From Mycobacterium sp. JS623 (lineage in GTDB: Bacteria; Actinomycetota; Actinomycetes; Mycobacteriales; Mycobacteriaceae), in assembly GCF_000328565.1 (NCBI RefSeq), contig NC_019957.1, forward strand, positions 124,001-188,000: a DNA stretch of 64,000 nt. Reading direction: 5' to 3'. Positions 37,184 to 46,338 of the stretch are shown in pieces. The notes under the pieces were generated by a model, which was not told where the DNA came from, ran no database searches, and saw only the letters and a list, made by a program, of their open reading frames with translations. Both the position numbers and the translations under genes were made by a program. Within the stretch, counting starts at the first letter, position 1, and each line of letters begins with the position of its first letter.

Positions 37184-38719
37184 TCAGGAGGCGGTGTTGA
37201 AGACTTCGATGAGCTTGCGTCGCATGATCTTGCCGCTGGAGGTCTTAGGTAGGTCGTCCACGAACCGGACCATTCGGGGCCGCTTGTACGGAGCCAGGTG
37301 ATGTGCCGAGAACGTGATCAGATCGTCTTCAGCAATCGTGGCTCCGCTGGTGCGTACGACGTAGGCGCACGCCAACTCACCCTTGATCGAGTCTGGGACA
37401 GCCCCAACTGCCACCATCGCCACGTCGGGGTGAGCGCTGAGTACCCGCTCGATCTCGGCCGGATAAACGTTGTAACCGCCGGTGATGATCAAGTCTTTGA
37501 GCCGGTCGACGATGAACAGGTAACCCGCGTCGTCCATGTGCGCCACATCACCTGTCGAAAGCCAACCTTCCGCGTCGAGCGCCTCATCGGTGGCCTGGGG
37601 ATTGCCGAGGTAGGCCAGCATCACGATCGGTCCTCGGATCTGAAGTTCACCGGCTTCGCCGGGCTTCGCGTTCTTGGTCGAGTCGCTCAAGGAACGAATA
37701 CGTGCCTCAACTCCAGGGAGGGGAATGCCGATAGACCCGCGCGGCCCGCGCATATGCAAGGGATGGGTCGCGCCGAGGCCTGACAGTTCGGTCATCCCCC
37801 ACAGCTCGATCAGTGGCGCATTGGAACGCTGCTCCCACTTATCGATGGTCGTCGTTGAGACCGTCTGGCCGCCGACGGTGCATCGCGTCAACGATCCCAG
37901 GTTGGCGTCACCGATCGCCGGGTCGGCAAGCATCGCTGCATACATCGCCGGGACGCCTTCGAACATCGTTGCACCATGCTCGCCAATGAGACGTAACGCC
38001 TCCGACGGCGAGAAACGCTCCATCAAAACGACGGTGCCACCGACCATCCAAGTCGAGTTGATCACGACGTTGCCGTACACGTGGGGAGCCGGCAGCGCCG
38101 TCAACACCACATCCCGACTTGTGCGGCCGTGCATCGTGGCGGTCAAACCGCAGTTACGCAGGACCGCTTCGTGGCTCTGCACAGCGCCCTTCGGATGCCC
38201 GGTCGTGCCCGAGGTGTAGCCAATCGAGCACGGCTCGTCCGGCTTCGGCGAAAAAAACGGTGCGGGGTTCGTCTCGTCTAACAGTTCCTGGAACGGAACG
38301 GCACCTGACGTAGGCGGCCCGAACGTAAAGACTTTGCATTCGTGAGGGAGGTTAGCGACGACGTCGACAACTGCAGCCACCTGACTCTCTCCGACGAAGA
38401 TCCCGGCGGCGCGACAATCCTTCAAGACGTACTCGACCTCGTCCGGAATGAGCATGACATTGACGGGGTTGACCACCGCACCCGACTTGAGGATTCCGTG
38501 GTAGGCGACGAGCCATTCCCACCGGTTCTGGGCATAAAGGGAGACAACCTGACCGGGCCGGATTCCGCGCGCGTGGAGGGCTGCGGCAACGCTGCTGCTA
38601 GCCGCATCAAGCTCGGCAAATGTCATTGTTCGGGCGGCAGTTACGAGGGCGACCTTCTGCTGGTACTGCGCGGCGATACCAGTCAGAATCTCGCCTGGAC
38701 CATTCATCGTGGTGTACAT
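37184..38719 (-). CDS. Acyl-CoA synthetase (ANL superfamily)
   Basis: An AMP-forming CoA ligase of about 511 residues that activates a carboxylic acid to its CoA thioester. Motifs: GYTSGTTGHPKGA (P-loop), [41 protein letters not shown] and the C-terminal PKTSSGKIMRRK with the catalytic lysine. The start is ATG at 38719 or an in-frame start at 38755; neither has a strong ribosome site. The substrate is likely a fatty or aryl acid from this island. It is 130 bases from the reductase, same direction, so may share its transcript or have its own promoter. Confidence 0.9.
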   Translation of the reverse strand: MYTTMNGPGEILTGIAAQYQQKVALVTAARTMTFAELDAASSSVAAALHARGIRPGQVVSLYAQNRWEWLVAYHGILKSGAVVNPVNVMLIPDEVEYVLKDCRAAGIFVGESQVAAVVDVVANLPHECKVFTFGPPTSGAVPFQELLDETNPAPFFSPKPDEPCSIGYTSGTTGHPKGAVQSHEAVLRNCGLTATMHGRTSRDVVLTALPAPHVYGNVVINSTWMVGGTVVLMERFSPSEALRLIGEHGATMFEGVPAMYAAMLADPAIGDANLGSLTRCTVGGQTVSTTTIDKWEQRSNAPLIELWGMTELSGLGATHPLHMRGPRGSIGIPLPGVEARIRSLSDSTKNAKPGEAGELQIRGPIVMLAYLGNPQATDEALDAEGWLSTGDVAHMDDAGYLFIVDRLKDLIITGGYNVYPAEIERVLSAHPDVAMVAVGAVPDSIKGELACAYVVRTSGATIAEDDLITFSAHHLAPYKRPRMVRFVDDLPKTSSGKIMRRKLIEVFNTAS

Positions 38720-38818
38720 ATCCGTTCGTGTCTTGGTGCGGGAAGGAGAATCCATGTGCCTGAACGCATTTCACAGCGCGGCGCTGGACAAAGTGCCGCA
38801 CTCAAGTTGTCGTTGTGC

Positions 38819-39823
38819 CTAACGTCGGGTACGCCTCAACGTTTCCACCGGAAGTTCACCGAAGACATCGCGATAACACTGAGCGAAACGACCAAGGTGC
38901 TGAAATCCCCAGTGGTTCGCGGTCCGCCTGACCGTCGTAGCTGCAGGATCCGCCAGCTGCAGGTCTCGGTGGGCACGGTGCAGTCGAGTGCGGCGTAGGT
39001 AGGCCATGGGGGATGTGTCCAGATGATTACGGAACCCTTGTTCGAGGGTTCGCACGCTGGCGTGGACCTTGCCGGCCAGCTCACCGACGGTACTGATCGA
39101 CATGGGATCCGCTTCGATCAGCTCCTGGGCTGTCCGAACAGGTCCCAAGGGTGCGGGCCTGGCCGGTTCGTGAATGATTCCGGAGTAGTTGTTCGGTTGC
39201 GACATCAGCAGTGAGGTGGTGATGAGTTCGCCGAGCATGGCGCTGGCCCTCGGGTTCGTGGCCAGTGCGGTAGGTTCGAAAAGCTCTGCCTCGAGCAGGT
39301 GAAGGGCCCTTCGGAAGGAAGCGGTCTGCGCCGTCCCAAGATCACATCCCGGGTCGAAGCGGATCGGCTCGCGCAGCGGTCTCTCGATCAGTTGGATGAG
39401 TCCGCGCTCAAGGTACTGGGTCTCGATACGCAGAGACACGAGTTCGGTGTCAGCGCCCCATTCCTCGAAATAGGTTGCCTCATACGGATACAGCACGGCG
39501 CCCTGGGTGCCAGTCACCCGTTGAACGCCGTGGGTGGTGGCGACGTGTAGCCCACCGGTAAGCGCGAAGCAGACGACGTAGCAGGACGGCGGTAGGGCAG
39601 TAACGCGAACGTCGGTACCAAACCGTATGTGTCCGAACGTGATACCTGGTACCGACGCCACATGCATGCGAAGGCCGAAGTCCCGGGGCGCACCGTATAC
39701 GTCGAGGTTCGACGGGGCGTATGCCTGGGAGATGGCATGCAGTGCTGCATCGGGATTCGAGATGGTCATATTACTGACCATCAGCTGGGTTCCACCAGAA
39801 CTCGCATCCTGCAAACGATTCAC
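38819..39823 (-). CDS. AraC-family transcriptional activator
   Basis: A 334-residue regulator: N-terminal cupin-like ligand domain (residues 20-200, AraC_binding_2 type with GTQGAVLYPYEATYFEEW) and C-terminal double HTH (SISTVGELAGKVHASVRTLE, YLRRTRLHRAHRDL, HWGFQHLGRFAQCYRDVFGE). The GTG at 39823 has AGAGGAGG 6 bases upstream, so the ORF extension to 40024 is not used. It probably switches on the neighbouring esterase, CoA-transferase or ligase genes in response to an aromatic compound. Confidence 0.92.
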   Translation of the reverse strand: MNRLQDASSGGTQLMVSNMTISNPDAALHAISQAYAPSNLDVYGAPRDFGLRMHVASVPGITFGHIRFGTDVRVTALPPSCYVVCFALTGGLHVATTHGVQRVTGTQGAVLYPYEATYFEEWGADTELVSLRIETQYLERGLIQLIERPLREPIRFDPGCDLGTAQTASFRRALHLLEAELFEPTALATNPRASAMLGELITTSLLMSQPNNYSGIIHEPARPAPLGPVRTAQELIEADPMSISTVGELAGKVHASVRTLEQGFRNHLDTSPMAYLRRTRLHRAHRDLQLADPAATTVRRTANHWGFQHLGRFAQCYRDVFGELPVETLRRTRR

Positions 39824-39938
39824 GTTGCCTCCTCTTGAGAAACCAGGAACCGATTGGTCGGCTTGAACTGGCCACCTGCCTTCGTCACCGATGGGTGTGC
39901 ACCGGCTCGGTTGACTGTGTCGAAATCTGGATACCGCA

Positions 39939-40871
39939 TCAGGCCTCCACCGCGATCGCGGTCTCAAGCCGTTCGGCAACCCATACACCTGCTGCAGCGA
40001 TTGACCGGTCGGCCTCCGGGGCACGGCCCGCCATGAATTGAAAAACGTGTTGCTGGCCCGGTTCTACCTCGAACGTGACGTCTACTCCTTGGCTGCGTGC
40101 CCTCTTGGCGAACCTCTCGCCGTTGTCCAGTAAGGCTTCGTCGCTGCCTGCCGTGAGGTAGACGGGAGGGAAGCCGCTGAGGTCGGAGTGCAGAGGATTC
40201 GCGCGCGGATCGCTCGGTGACACGTCTTGACCTAAGTAGGTCATTGCCATTTCCTCGACCAGAGGTCGCTGGACGAGTGCATCTTTCTCGCAGTTCGTGG
40301 ACAGGGTCGGGCCGTCGCACTCGAGATCGAACCAGGGAGAGAATCCGATGATCGCCGCTGGCAGCGGGGTCCCGGCATCTCGCAGTCGTACCGTGGCTGA
40401 AATCGCCAGACACGCGCCCGCGGAGTCGCCAGCGAAAGCGATGCGCGACGGACTGAGGCCTTTGTCAATCAGCCAGCTGAAGGCGTGCTGAACATCGTCG
40501 ATCTGCGCCGGATACGTGTGCTCGGGAGCGCGCCGGTAATCGAGTAGGAGCACACGGCAACCGGCGGCCTTGGCCAGATGGCCCGCCAGTTTGCGGTGGC
40601 TGTGAACGCTTTGGACCACGAATCCGCCGCCGTGGAAGTAGACGACGACCCGATCGTGCTTCGCCCGTTCGGGGATACACCAGATCGCCGGCCGGTCACC
40701 CGCTCTGACTTCGTCGTAGGAAACCCCGGTGGGCTCGGCGGCGACGACGTGGACGAGGTCTAACAGCGCGCGGTTCAGAGCGAGATCCAGGTTCGGCTCG
40801 CCCGACAGTATCGCAACGGTCCCTTGGTAGTGCTCCTTCAAAGCTTCGGACTCCTTGCTCCGCATAAACAT
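39939..40871 (-). CDS. HSL-family alpha/beta-hydrolase (esterase)
   Basis: A 310-residue hormone-sensitive-lipase type esterase. The oxyanion motif is HGGGF, the nucleophile is in GDSAGACLA, with Asp in GSDEALLD and His in QQHVFQFM. It hydrolyses small acyl esters. The ATG at 40871 is 1 base after the CoA-transferase stop; ATG at 40865 is an alternative. The coupling implies a joint job, such as ester hydrolysis before or after CoA transfer. Confidence 0.9.
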   Translation of the reverse strand: MFMRSKESEALKEHYQGTVAILSGEPNLDLALNRALLDLVHVVAAEPTGVSYDEVRAGDRPAIWCIPERAKHDRVVVYFHGGGFVVQSVHSHRKLAGHLAKAAGCRVLLLDYRRAPEHTYPAQIDDVQHAFSWLIDKGLSPSRIAFAGDSAGACLAISATVRLRDAGTPLPAAIIGFSPWFDLECDGPTLSTNCEKDALVQRPLVEEMAMTYLGQDVSPSDPRANPLHSDLSGFPPVYLTAGSDEALLDNGERFAKRARSQGVDVTFEVEPGQQHVFQFMAGRAPEADRSIAAAGVWVAERLETAIAVEA

Positions 40872-40872
40872 C

Positions 40873-43170
40873 CTAGATGTTGACGTGTGTGTCGAACAGA
40901 TATTCGCTGCGGACGTTCGAGGTGTCCGCACCAAGTGGGCCCAGATGACGCACGGAGTGTTCGGAAACCAGCCAGGGCGCTGCCCCCAATCCGAGGACCG
41001 GAACGTTATCCTTTCCTTCACCGTTCCGGTGATACCGAAGCACTCCCCGACGGTGCCAGGCTGGATCGTTGGCTACCTCAGAAATCTCACGGACTCTCTG
41101 GACAGTGATCCCCGTTCGAGCCAATGCTTCGACCCAGTGCTCTCGTGTTTCTTCGCTAAGGCGCGACGCCACGGTGACAGCAAGCGGACCCTCGGGTTCA
41201 TCGAACTGATCGGGGTCGGCCGCGAGGTCCGACAGGCCGAGGGCGTGCCTGAGTGCAGGGATCTGGTCCGGCGTCGCAGCCAGGAACAGCCAACCATCCG
41301 AGGCTTCGTACAGGCGGTGCAGCGCCGACCAGCCCAGCGCTCCAAGGCCGGTTGGCTCCGCGATCCGCTTCGCGTCTGACCCTCCGAAAAGGTAGATGGC
41401 TTGATGCATCGTGGCGATGTGCGCGAGGGAGGTGCTGATGTGCTGTCCACGTCCCGTTTTTCGCCGACGGTACAGGCCGAGAACGGCGGCAAGTGCTCCC
41501 ATGATTCCGGTGCCGACGTCACTCACCAGATAAGGTTGGTAGATCGGCCACCCACCGGGGCCGCCGTACCGGGAAGACAGTCCAGTGGCGGCGACAGCCT
41601 GATTTTCGTGCCCACGCCTGCCCCGCCACGGCCCCTCTCGGGAGAACGCACTCAGGGAGACGTAAACGAGATCTGTTCGTGCGCTTTGCAACTCAGTCTC
41701 GAAACCCAGGCCGTAGCGTTCGATGGCACCGAAAGCGTAGTTCTGCAGAAGTACATCGACACCCCCCGCAATCGACCGCAGAATGCCGAGGTCGGCTGGG
41801 TCTTGGACGTCGAGGAGGGCAGTACGCTTCCCGCGATTCGTGTAGGAGCCGTGAAAGCCGTTGTTTCCGCCGGGAAGAGGGTTGGCAACCTTGATCACAT
41901 CGGCGCCGCAGTCGGCAAGAAGTCGCCCTGCAATGGGACCGGCGACCACCTGCGACATCTCGAGGACTGAGATACCTGCCAAGGGAGCTTCGTCATCTCG
42001 GGGGCACTCGCCGGCCTGACCAACAGACACCCGCACGGGGTCGGAAATTCGGTCGCGGCCACCGCTGCCCGGAAGCGATCGAGGGGCGAGGTGAACTGGA
42101 GTGTCGCTGAAGTGAAAAGCTTGGCCTGCCATAGTGATTGGCCCAAATTCGGGGTCGTCCACTTCTACGACCGCTCCGGACTTGCGCGCGTGCTCATTGG
42201 TCAACCATTCGCCTGGCGTCCGAACCATGGCGAACGGGATCCCGAGATTCGCGGCGATTGCTTCCCAGTCCGCAGCGGGTCGGCTTCGGATCAGTGCGGC
42301 GAAGCGCTCCTCAGCATGCACCTTGAGGTCCGGATCAACGAAGACGTTTGGCAGATCCGATAGGCCGGCCGCCCGCCATTCGTCCCACACCCCAGCTGCG
42401 ATGAGGAAACGCTCGATGAACCGCGGGTAGGACACGCTATCGACGAACTGGCCGTCAGAGCTCTTGTAGGAGCCGAGAAACGGCCGAGGTAGGTCCTCGC
42501 GCGGTCCGACGAAATCGGGAAACTCAAGGTGAAAACCGACCACTTCGAGCATTGCCTCCGACAGGGGGACCTCGATCCAGGTACCCCGGCCGGTTCGGTC
42601 CCTTTGCAGCAGCGCCGTCACGACCCGCAGAGCGCCGAGCATTGCTGCCGTGGTCGAGGCGATTGGCAGACTCGTGAACAATGGCCGACCCGGTTCGAGG
42701 GGTTCGGCGTTCACCCGGGCTTTCCAATCCCAGTGCTCACCCAGCCTTCGATATCCAGCCGTCGCACTCATGACGACGCCTTCCCACGCTTGAATCGACG
42801 CGCGAGGATCAGTCGCCGCGAAGCCGGGCAGCGAGCAGTAGACGAGACCGGGATTCACAGCGCGCGACTCGTCGTAGCTGAGCCCCAGCCGGTCCATCAC
42901 CCCAGGACGGAAGTTCTCAATGAGCACGTCGGAAGACGTTGCTAATTGACGCGCCGAGCGCCGGTCTTGGTCGTTGCGAAGATCGAGGGTGACACGTCGC
43001 TTCCCACGGTTGAGGTACGCGTCCGGCAGGCCAGCGAGTCTTGGGCCGCCGGGAGGGTCCACGTGCAACACATCGGCGCCATTCTGCGCTAGCAACTCGC
43101 CGAGCAAAGGACCCGCGATAAAGCAACCGAAGTCGATGACGGTTATTCCCTCCAGGGCACCGGGCACCAT
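40873..43170 (-). CDS. Tandem-domain type III (CaiB/BaiF) CoA-transferase
   Basis: A 765-residue protein made of two family III CoA-transferase modules (about 1-380 and 400-765), each starting with a similar motif (GITVIDFGCFIAGPLLGELL and GISVLEMSQVVAGPIAGRLL) and ending a helical part with TGRG. In the C-terminal module the expected catalytic Asp is present (YLVSDVGTGIMGAL). In the N-terminal module the aligned residue is Ser (LPIASTTAAMLGAL), so only one half should be catalytic. It transfers CoA between carboxylates; the acceptor is unknown. The ATG at 43170 has GAAGGAAG upstream. It is followed directly by the esterase. A broken copy of its start lies at 6733-6855. Confidence 0.9.
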   Translation of the reverse strand: MVPGALEGITVIDFGCFIAGPLLGELLAQNGADVLHVDPPGGPRLAGLPDAYLNRGKRRVTLDLRNDQDRRSARQLATSSDVLIENFRPGVMDRLGLSYDESRAVNPGLVYCSLPGFAATDPRASIQAWEGVVMSATAGYRRLGEHWDWKARVNAEPLEPGRPLFTSLPIASTTAAMLGALRVVTALLQRDRTGRGTWIEVPLSEAMLEVVGFHLEFPDFVGPREDLPRPFLGSYKSSDGQFVDSVSYPRFIERFLIAAGVWDEWRAAGLSDLPNVFVDPDLKVHAEERFAALIRSRPAADWEAIAANLGIPFAMVRTPGEWLTNEHARKSGAVVEVDDPEFGPITMAGQAFHFSDTPVHLAPRSLPGSGGRDRISDPVRVSVGQAGECPRDDEAPLAGISVLEMSQVVAGPIAGRLLADCGADVIKVANPLPGGNNGFHGSYTNRGKRTALLDVQDPADLGILRSIAGGVDVLLQNYAFGAIERYGLGFETELQSARTDLVYVSLSAFSREGPWRGRRGHENQAVAATGLSSRYGGPGGWPIYQPYLVSDVGTGIMGALAAVLGLYRRRKTGRGQHISTSLAHIATMHQAIYLFGGSDAKRIAEPTGLGALGWSALHRLYEASDGWLFLAATPDQIPALRHALGLSDLAADPDQFDEPEGPLAVTVASRLSEETREHWVEALARTGITVQRVREISEVANDPAWHRRGVLRYHRNGEGKDNVPVLGLGAAPWLVSEHSVRHLGPLGADTSNVRSEYLFDTHVNI

Positions 43171-43512
43171 GCACTTCCTTCTGTCCACAACAAATCTGAG
43201 CCAAGCGATGCGATGGTGATCGCACATTGGGCAGACTCAAATCACACTAAGGGCCTCGAAATCGGCGAACTGTCCGTTTTTGGCAGGCGATTGTCCATAA
43301 ATCGCAGTTCGTTCTTTGCGTGTCCGCTGGGGTCAAGTGCGCTGGACGTGATGTACGACGTTCGTCGTGTGATTCTGCGAGATGATCGTTCAGGCGGTGT
43401 CGTTGGTGTGGTCCCCTGTTCTGTCGGGGAGGTAGCGCCGGTATGTGAAGGTCCGCGTCGCGCGCTGCAGAGAACATCGAGGCGGGCCGAATCCGCAGCG
43501 GCCCGATCGTCG
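43171..43512. promoter_or_regulatory. Upstream region of the CoA-transferase operon
   Basis: About 340 bases with no CDS. TGTCCATAAATCGCAG at 43292-43307 and a shorter TGTCCGTTTTTGGCAGG at 43271 recall the sites at 6974-7042. Together they suggest a repeated operator upstream of the CoA-transferase gene. Confidence 0.45.
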
Positions 43513-44397
43513 TCAGGACCCAATTTCGCGGAGAGTTGCGATGGCTTTTCTGGCCAACTGGTCGTGCGGTGAGGTCGGCCATGCCGCCACCAACTCGACG
43601 GTGAGGCTGCGGGGCTGCAGCGGCCGGTAACTGACACCGACGACATCGAGGGCGGCTGTCGGGGCCGGCACGATCGCTACGCCGAGTCCGGCCGCCACGA
43701 GGGTGACCAGAGTCGAGGTCTCCTCGACTTCGTGGCGGACCCGGGGAGTGAACCCGGCGTCGTTGCACAGGGTCGTCAGAAGCGATCCCATGACCGAGCG
43801 GCCGCCACCAGCATGCGCCACCCAGTCTTCGTTTCGAAGATCGGCCATTCTCAACGCTTTTCGCTTGCGCAGCCGATGCCCTTCGGGCAGTGCGACCAGC
43901 AGTGCGTCACGGCGGACGATTTCGGTGGACAGGCCGGGATCGACTACCGGCGGGCGCAGTAGCGCGAGGTCGATCTCCCCGGCCGCCAGCGCAGCCAGTT
44001 GCGCCGGGACAAGCATTTCACCGCGCACCCGGACGTCGACGTCGGGAAGCCGCTCGCTCAGCGCACGGACTAGCCGCGGCAGGACCGAATAGGTGGCCGA
44101 ACCGACGCACCCGATCGTGAGCCGGCCGATCGAGCCTTCGGCGACGCGGCGGGCCAGATCGGCGGCCTCGTCCACAGCGTTGAGGATCTTGATGGTGCGG
44201 TCCAGGTACGCCTTGCCGGCTGGGGTCAGGTCAACGTTGCGGGTGGAGCGGGTCAGCAGCGCAACGCCCAAGTCGCGTTCGAGCTGCCGGATCTGCTGCG
44301 ACAACGGCGGTTGGGCGATGTGCAGTCGTTGCGCGGCGCGGCCGAAGTGCAGCTCCTCAGCGACGGCGCGGAAGTAGCGCAGGTGTCGCAACTCCAT
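43513..44397 (-). CDS. LysR-family regulator (CatR/BenM/PcaQ-like)
   Basis: A 294-residue LysR regulator. The N-terminal winged helix is ELRHLRYFRAVAEELHFGRA plus LHIAQPPLSQQIRQLERDLG, the signature of the CatM/BenM subgroup that controls beta-ketoadipate genes. The effector domain spans 90-294. It is divergent from pcaF with a 73-base gap that holds a palindrome. It probably activates pcaFIJ in response to a pathway intermediate and represses itself. Confidence 0.93.
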   Translation of the reverse strand: MELRHLRYFRAVAEELHFGRAAQRLHIAQPPLSQQIRQLERDLGVALLTRSTRNVDLTPAGKAYLDRTIKILNAVDEAADLARRVAEGSIGRLTIGCVGSATYSVLPRLVRALSERLPDVDVRVRGEMLVPAQLAALAAGEIDLALLRPPVVDPGLSTEIVRRDALLVALPEGHRLRKRKALRMADLRNEDWVAHAGGGRSVMGSLLTTLCNDAGFTPRVRHEVEETSTLVTLVAAGLGVAIVPAPTAALDVVGVSYRPLQPRSLTVELVAAWPTSPHDQLARKAIATLREIGS

Positions 44398-44429
44398 TAA
44401 GACTTCCTACCTATCAAAACGGCGGATTT

Positions 44430-44447
44430 AGATACTTCAGAGTATCT
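44430..44447. promoter_or_regulatory. LysR-type palindrome between regulator and pcaF
   Basis: AGATAC-TTCAGA-GTATCT is a perfect 6+6 inverted repeat in the short gap between the divergent LysR gene and pcaF. The ATAC...GTAT arms resemble BenM/CatM sites (ATAC-N7-GTAT), though with a 6-base spacer. Confidence 0.65.
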
Positions 44448-44470
44448 GCAGCGCGGCCTACCGTTGGGGA

Positions 44471-45682
44471 ATGGATGTTGTGATCTGCAATCCCCTCCGG
44501 ACCCCCGTTGGTCGGATGGGCGGGGCCCTGGCCACGGTGACCGCAACCGACTTGGCCACCACCGCACTGCGGGCGCTGATCGACCGCACCGGGCTCGGTG
44601 AGGATGACGTCGACGACGTGATCCTCGGTAACGGCTACGCCAATGGTGAGGCTCCGGCCATCGGGCGTATCGCCGCGTTGGACGCCGGACTGGGTATCGG
44701 GGTTCCCGGCCTGCAGATTGACCGACGATGCGGCTCGGGCTTACAGGCCGTGCTATACGCCTCAGGTCAGGTGGCCACCGGAGCGGCCACGGTGGTGATC
44801 GCCGGCGGGGCGGAGTCGATGTCTACTGTCGAGCATTACGCCCTCGGTCTGCGGACCGGTGTCCGTCAGGGTGGGATTGCGCTGCTGGACCGCCTGGATC
44901 GTGCCCGCGAAACCGCCGGTGGCAGTACGCATCCCATTGCCGGCGGCATGATCGAGACCGCCGAGAATCTGCGCCGCGAATACGGCATCACCCGTGACGA
45001 GCAGGATGAGCTGTCGGTGCGCTCCCATCAGCGAGCCATAGCCGCCCATGAGGCAGGCCGCTTCGCCGACGAGTTGGTGCCAGTCACTGTTCCGGGTAAT
45101 CGCGGCAAGCCCGATGTCATCGTGGACCGTGACGAACACCCACGCGCGGATATCAGTGTCGAGAAGCTGGCGGGGCTGCGACCCATGCGGGCGAAACTCG
45201 ACGCCGAGTCGACGGTCACCGCCGGCAACGCGTCGGGCCAAAACGACGGCGCCGCACTGTGTGTGGTCACCACCGCGGCAGACGCCGCCCGCTTGGGCCT
45301 AACACCCATGCTCGCCTTGCGTTCGTGGGCCGTGACGGGCTGCGGCCCCGAAGTCATGGGCGTCGGTCCCGTGAATGCCACCGCGGCAGCGCTACAGCGC
45401 GCCGGGCTCACCCTCGACGACATCGACCTCATCGAACTCAACGAGGCGTTCGCCGCGCAGGTGCTCGCGGTGCTCGCCGAATGGAAGATCGATCCCCTCG
45501 ATGACCGGTTGAACCCGAACGGGTCCGGGATCTCGCTGGGGCATCCGATCGGCGCAACCGGCGCCCGAATTCTGGCCACAGCGGCCTACGAGGCCCGCCG
45601 CCGTGACGCGCGCACCGTCCTGGAAACCATGTGCATCGGCGGCGGCCAAGGCCTGGCCGCCGTGTTCGAGGTGGTCCGATGA
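44471..45682 (+). CDS. pcaF: Beta-ketoadipyl-CoA thiolase
   Basis: A 403-residue thiolase that splits 3-oxoadipyl-CoA to succinyl-CoA and acetyl-CoA. Nucleophile Cys87 (DRRCGSGLQAV), NEAFAAQ, GHPIGATGAR and CIGGGQG are all present. The assignment to PcaF rather than a general thiolase rests on the operon with a 3-oxoacid CoA-transferase and the LysR neighbour. The ATG at 44471 has only a weak GGGG nearby. It overlaps pcaI by 4 bases. Confidence 0.9.
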   Translation: MDVVICNPLRTPVGRMGGALATVTATDLATTALRALIDRTGLGEDDVDDVILGNGYANGEAPAIGRIAALDAGLGIGVPGLQIDRRCGSGLQAVLYASGQVATGAATVVIAGGAESMSTVEHYALGLRTGVRQGGIALLDRLDRARETAGGSTHPIAGGMIETAENLRREYGITRDEQDELSVRSHQRAIAAHEAGRFADELVPVTVPGNRGKPDVIVDRDEHPRADISVEKLAGLRPMRAKLDAESTVTAGNASGQNDGAALCVVTTAADAARLGLTPMLALRSWAVTGCGPEVMGVGPVNATAAALQRAGLTLDDIDLIELNEAFAAQVLAVLAEWKIDPLDDRLNPNGSGISLGHPIGATGARILATAAYEARRRDARTVLETMCIGGGQGLAAVFEVVR

Positions 45683-46338
45683 CGGTCACCATCTGTGACA
45701 CCACTGCCGAGGCAGTAGCCGACATCAAAGACGGCAGCACGGTCCTGATCGGCGGGTTCGGCATGGCGGGCATGCCCGTCCAGCTCATCGACGCCCTGAT
45801 CGATAACGGCGCAACGGATCTCACCGTCGTGTCCAACAACGCCGGCAACGGCGAGACCGGCTTGGCCGCCCTTCTGGCCGCCAAGCGTGTCCGCAAAGTG
45901 ATCTGCTCGTTCCCTCGGCAGTCCGATTCCTGGGTGTTCGACGGCCTCTACCGTGCCGGCGAGATCCAGCTCGAGGTGGTGCCGCAGGGCACGCTCGCCG
46001 AACGAATGCGGGCCGCCGGCGCCGGCATCGGTGGGTTCTACTGCCCCACCGCAGTCGGAACCCCGTTGGCCGAAGGCAAAGAGGAACGTGTGATCGACGG
46101 CCGTACCTACATTTTGGAGTACCCGTTAGCCGGTGATATCGCCCTGATCGGCGCACACCGCTCCGACCGCATGGGCAACCTGGTGTACCGCAAGACCGCG
46201 CGCAACTTCGGACCCGTGATGGCCACCGCCGCGACCTCCACCATCGCCCAAGTCACCGAAGTGGTCGACACCGGCACACTCGATCCCGAAGCCGTCATCA
46301 CTCCAAGCATCTACGTCGACAAGGTGATAGCGGTATGA
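45679..46338 (+). CDS. pcaI: 3-oxoadipate CoA-transferase subunit A
   Basis: A 219-residue alpha subunit of a class I CoA-transferase. It begins with TAEAVADIKDGSTVLIGGFG (GGFG motif) and contains YCPTAVGTPLAEGKE. With PcaJ it moves CoA from succinyl-CoA to 3-oxoadipate. The ATG overlaps the pcaF stop. SCOT-type acetoacetate transferase is the alternative, but the thiolase-LysR context favours 3-oxoadipate. Confidence 0.9.
   Translation: MTVTICDTTAEAVADIKDGSTVLIGGFGMAGMPVQLIDALIDNGATDLTVVSNNAGNGETGLAALLAAKRVRKVICSFPRQSDSWVFDGLYRAGEIQLEVVPQGTLAERMRAAGAGIGGFYCPTAVGTPLAEGKEERVIDGRTYILEYPLAGDIALIGAHRSDRMGNLVYRKTARNFGPVMATAATSTIAQVTEVVDTGTLDPEAVITPSIYVDKVIAV

Noticed and set aside
38740..38820. 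Plus-strand ATG at 38754 after AAGGAG, encoding about 22 codons.
   Set aside because: The peptide is short, Cys/Ser-rich and lies opposite the ligase start with no context; probably chance.
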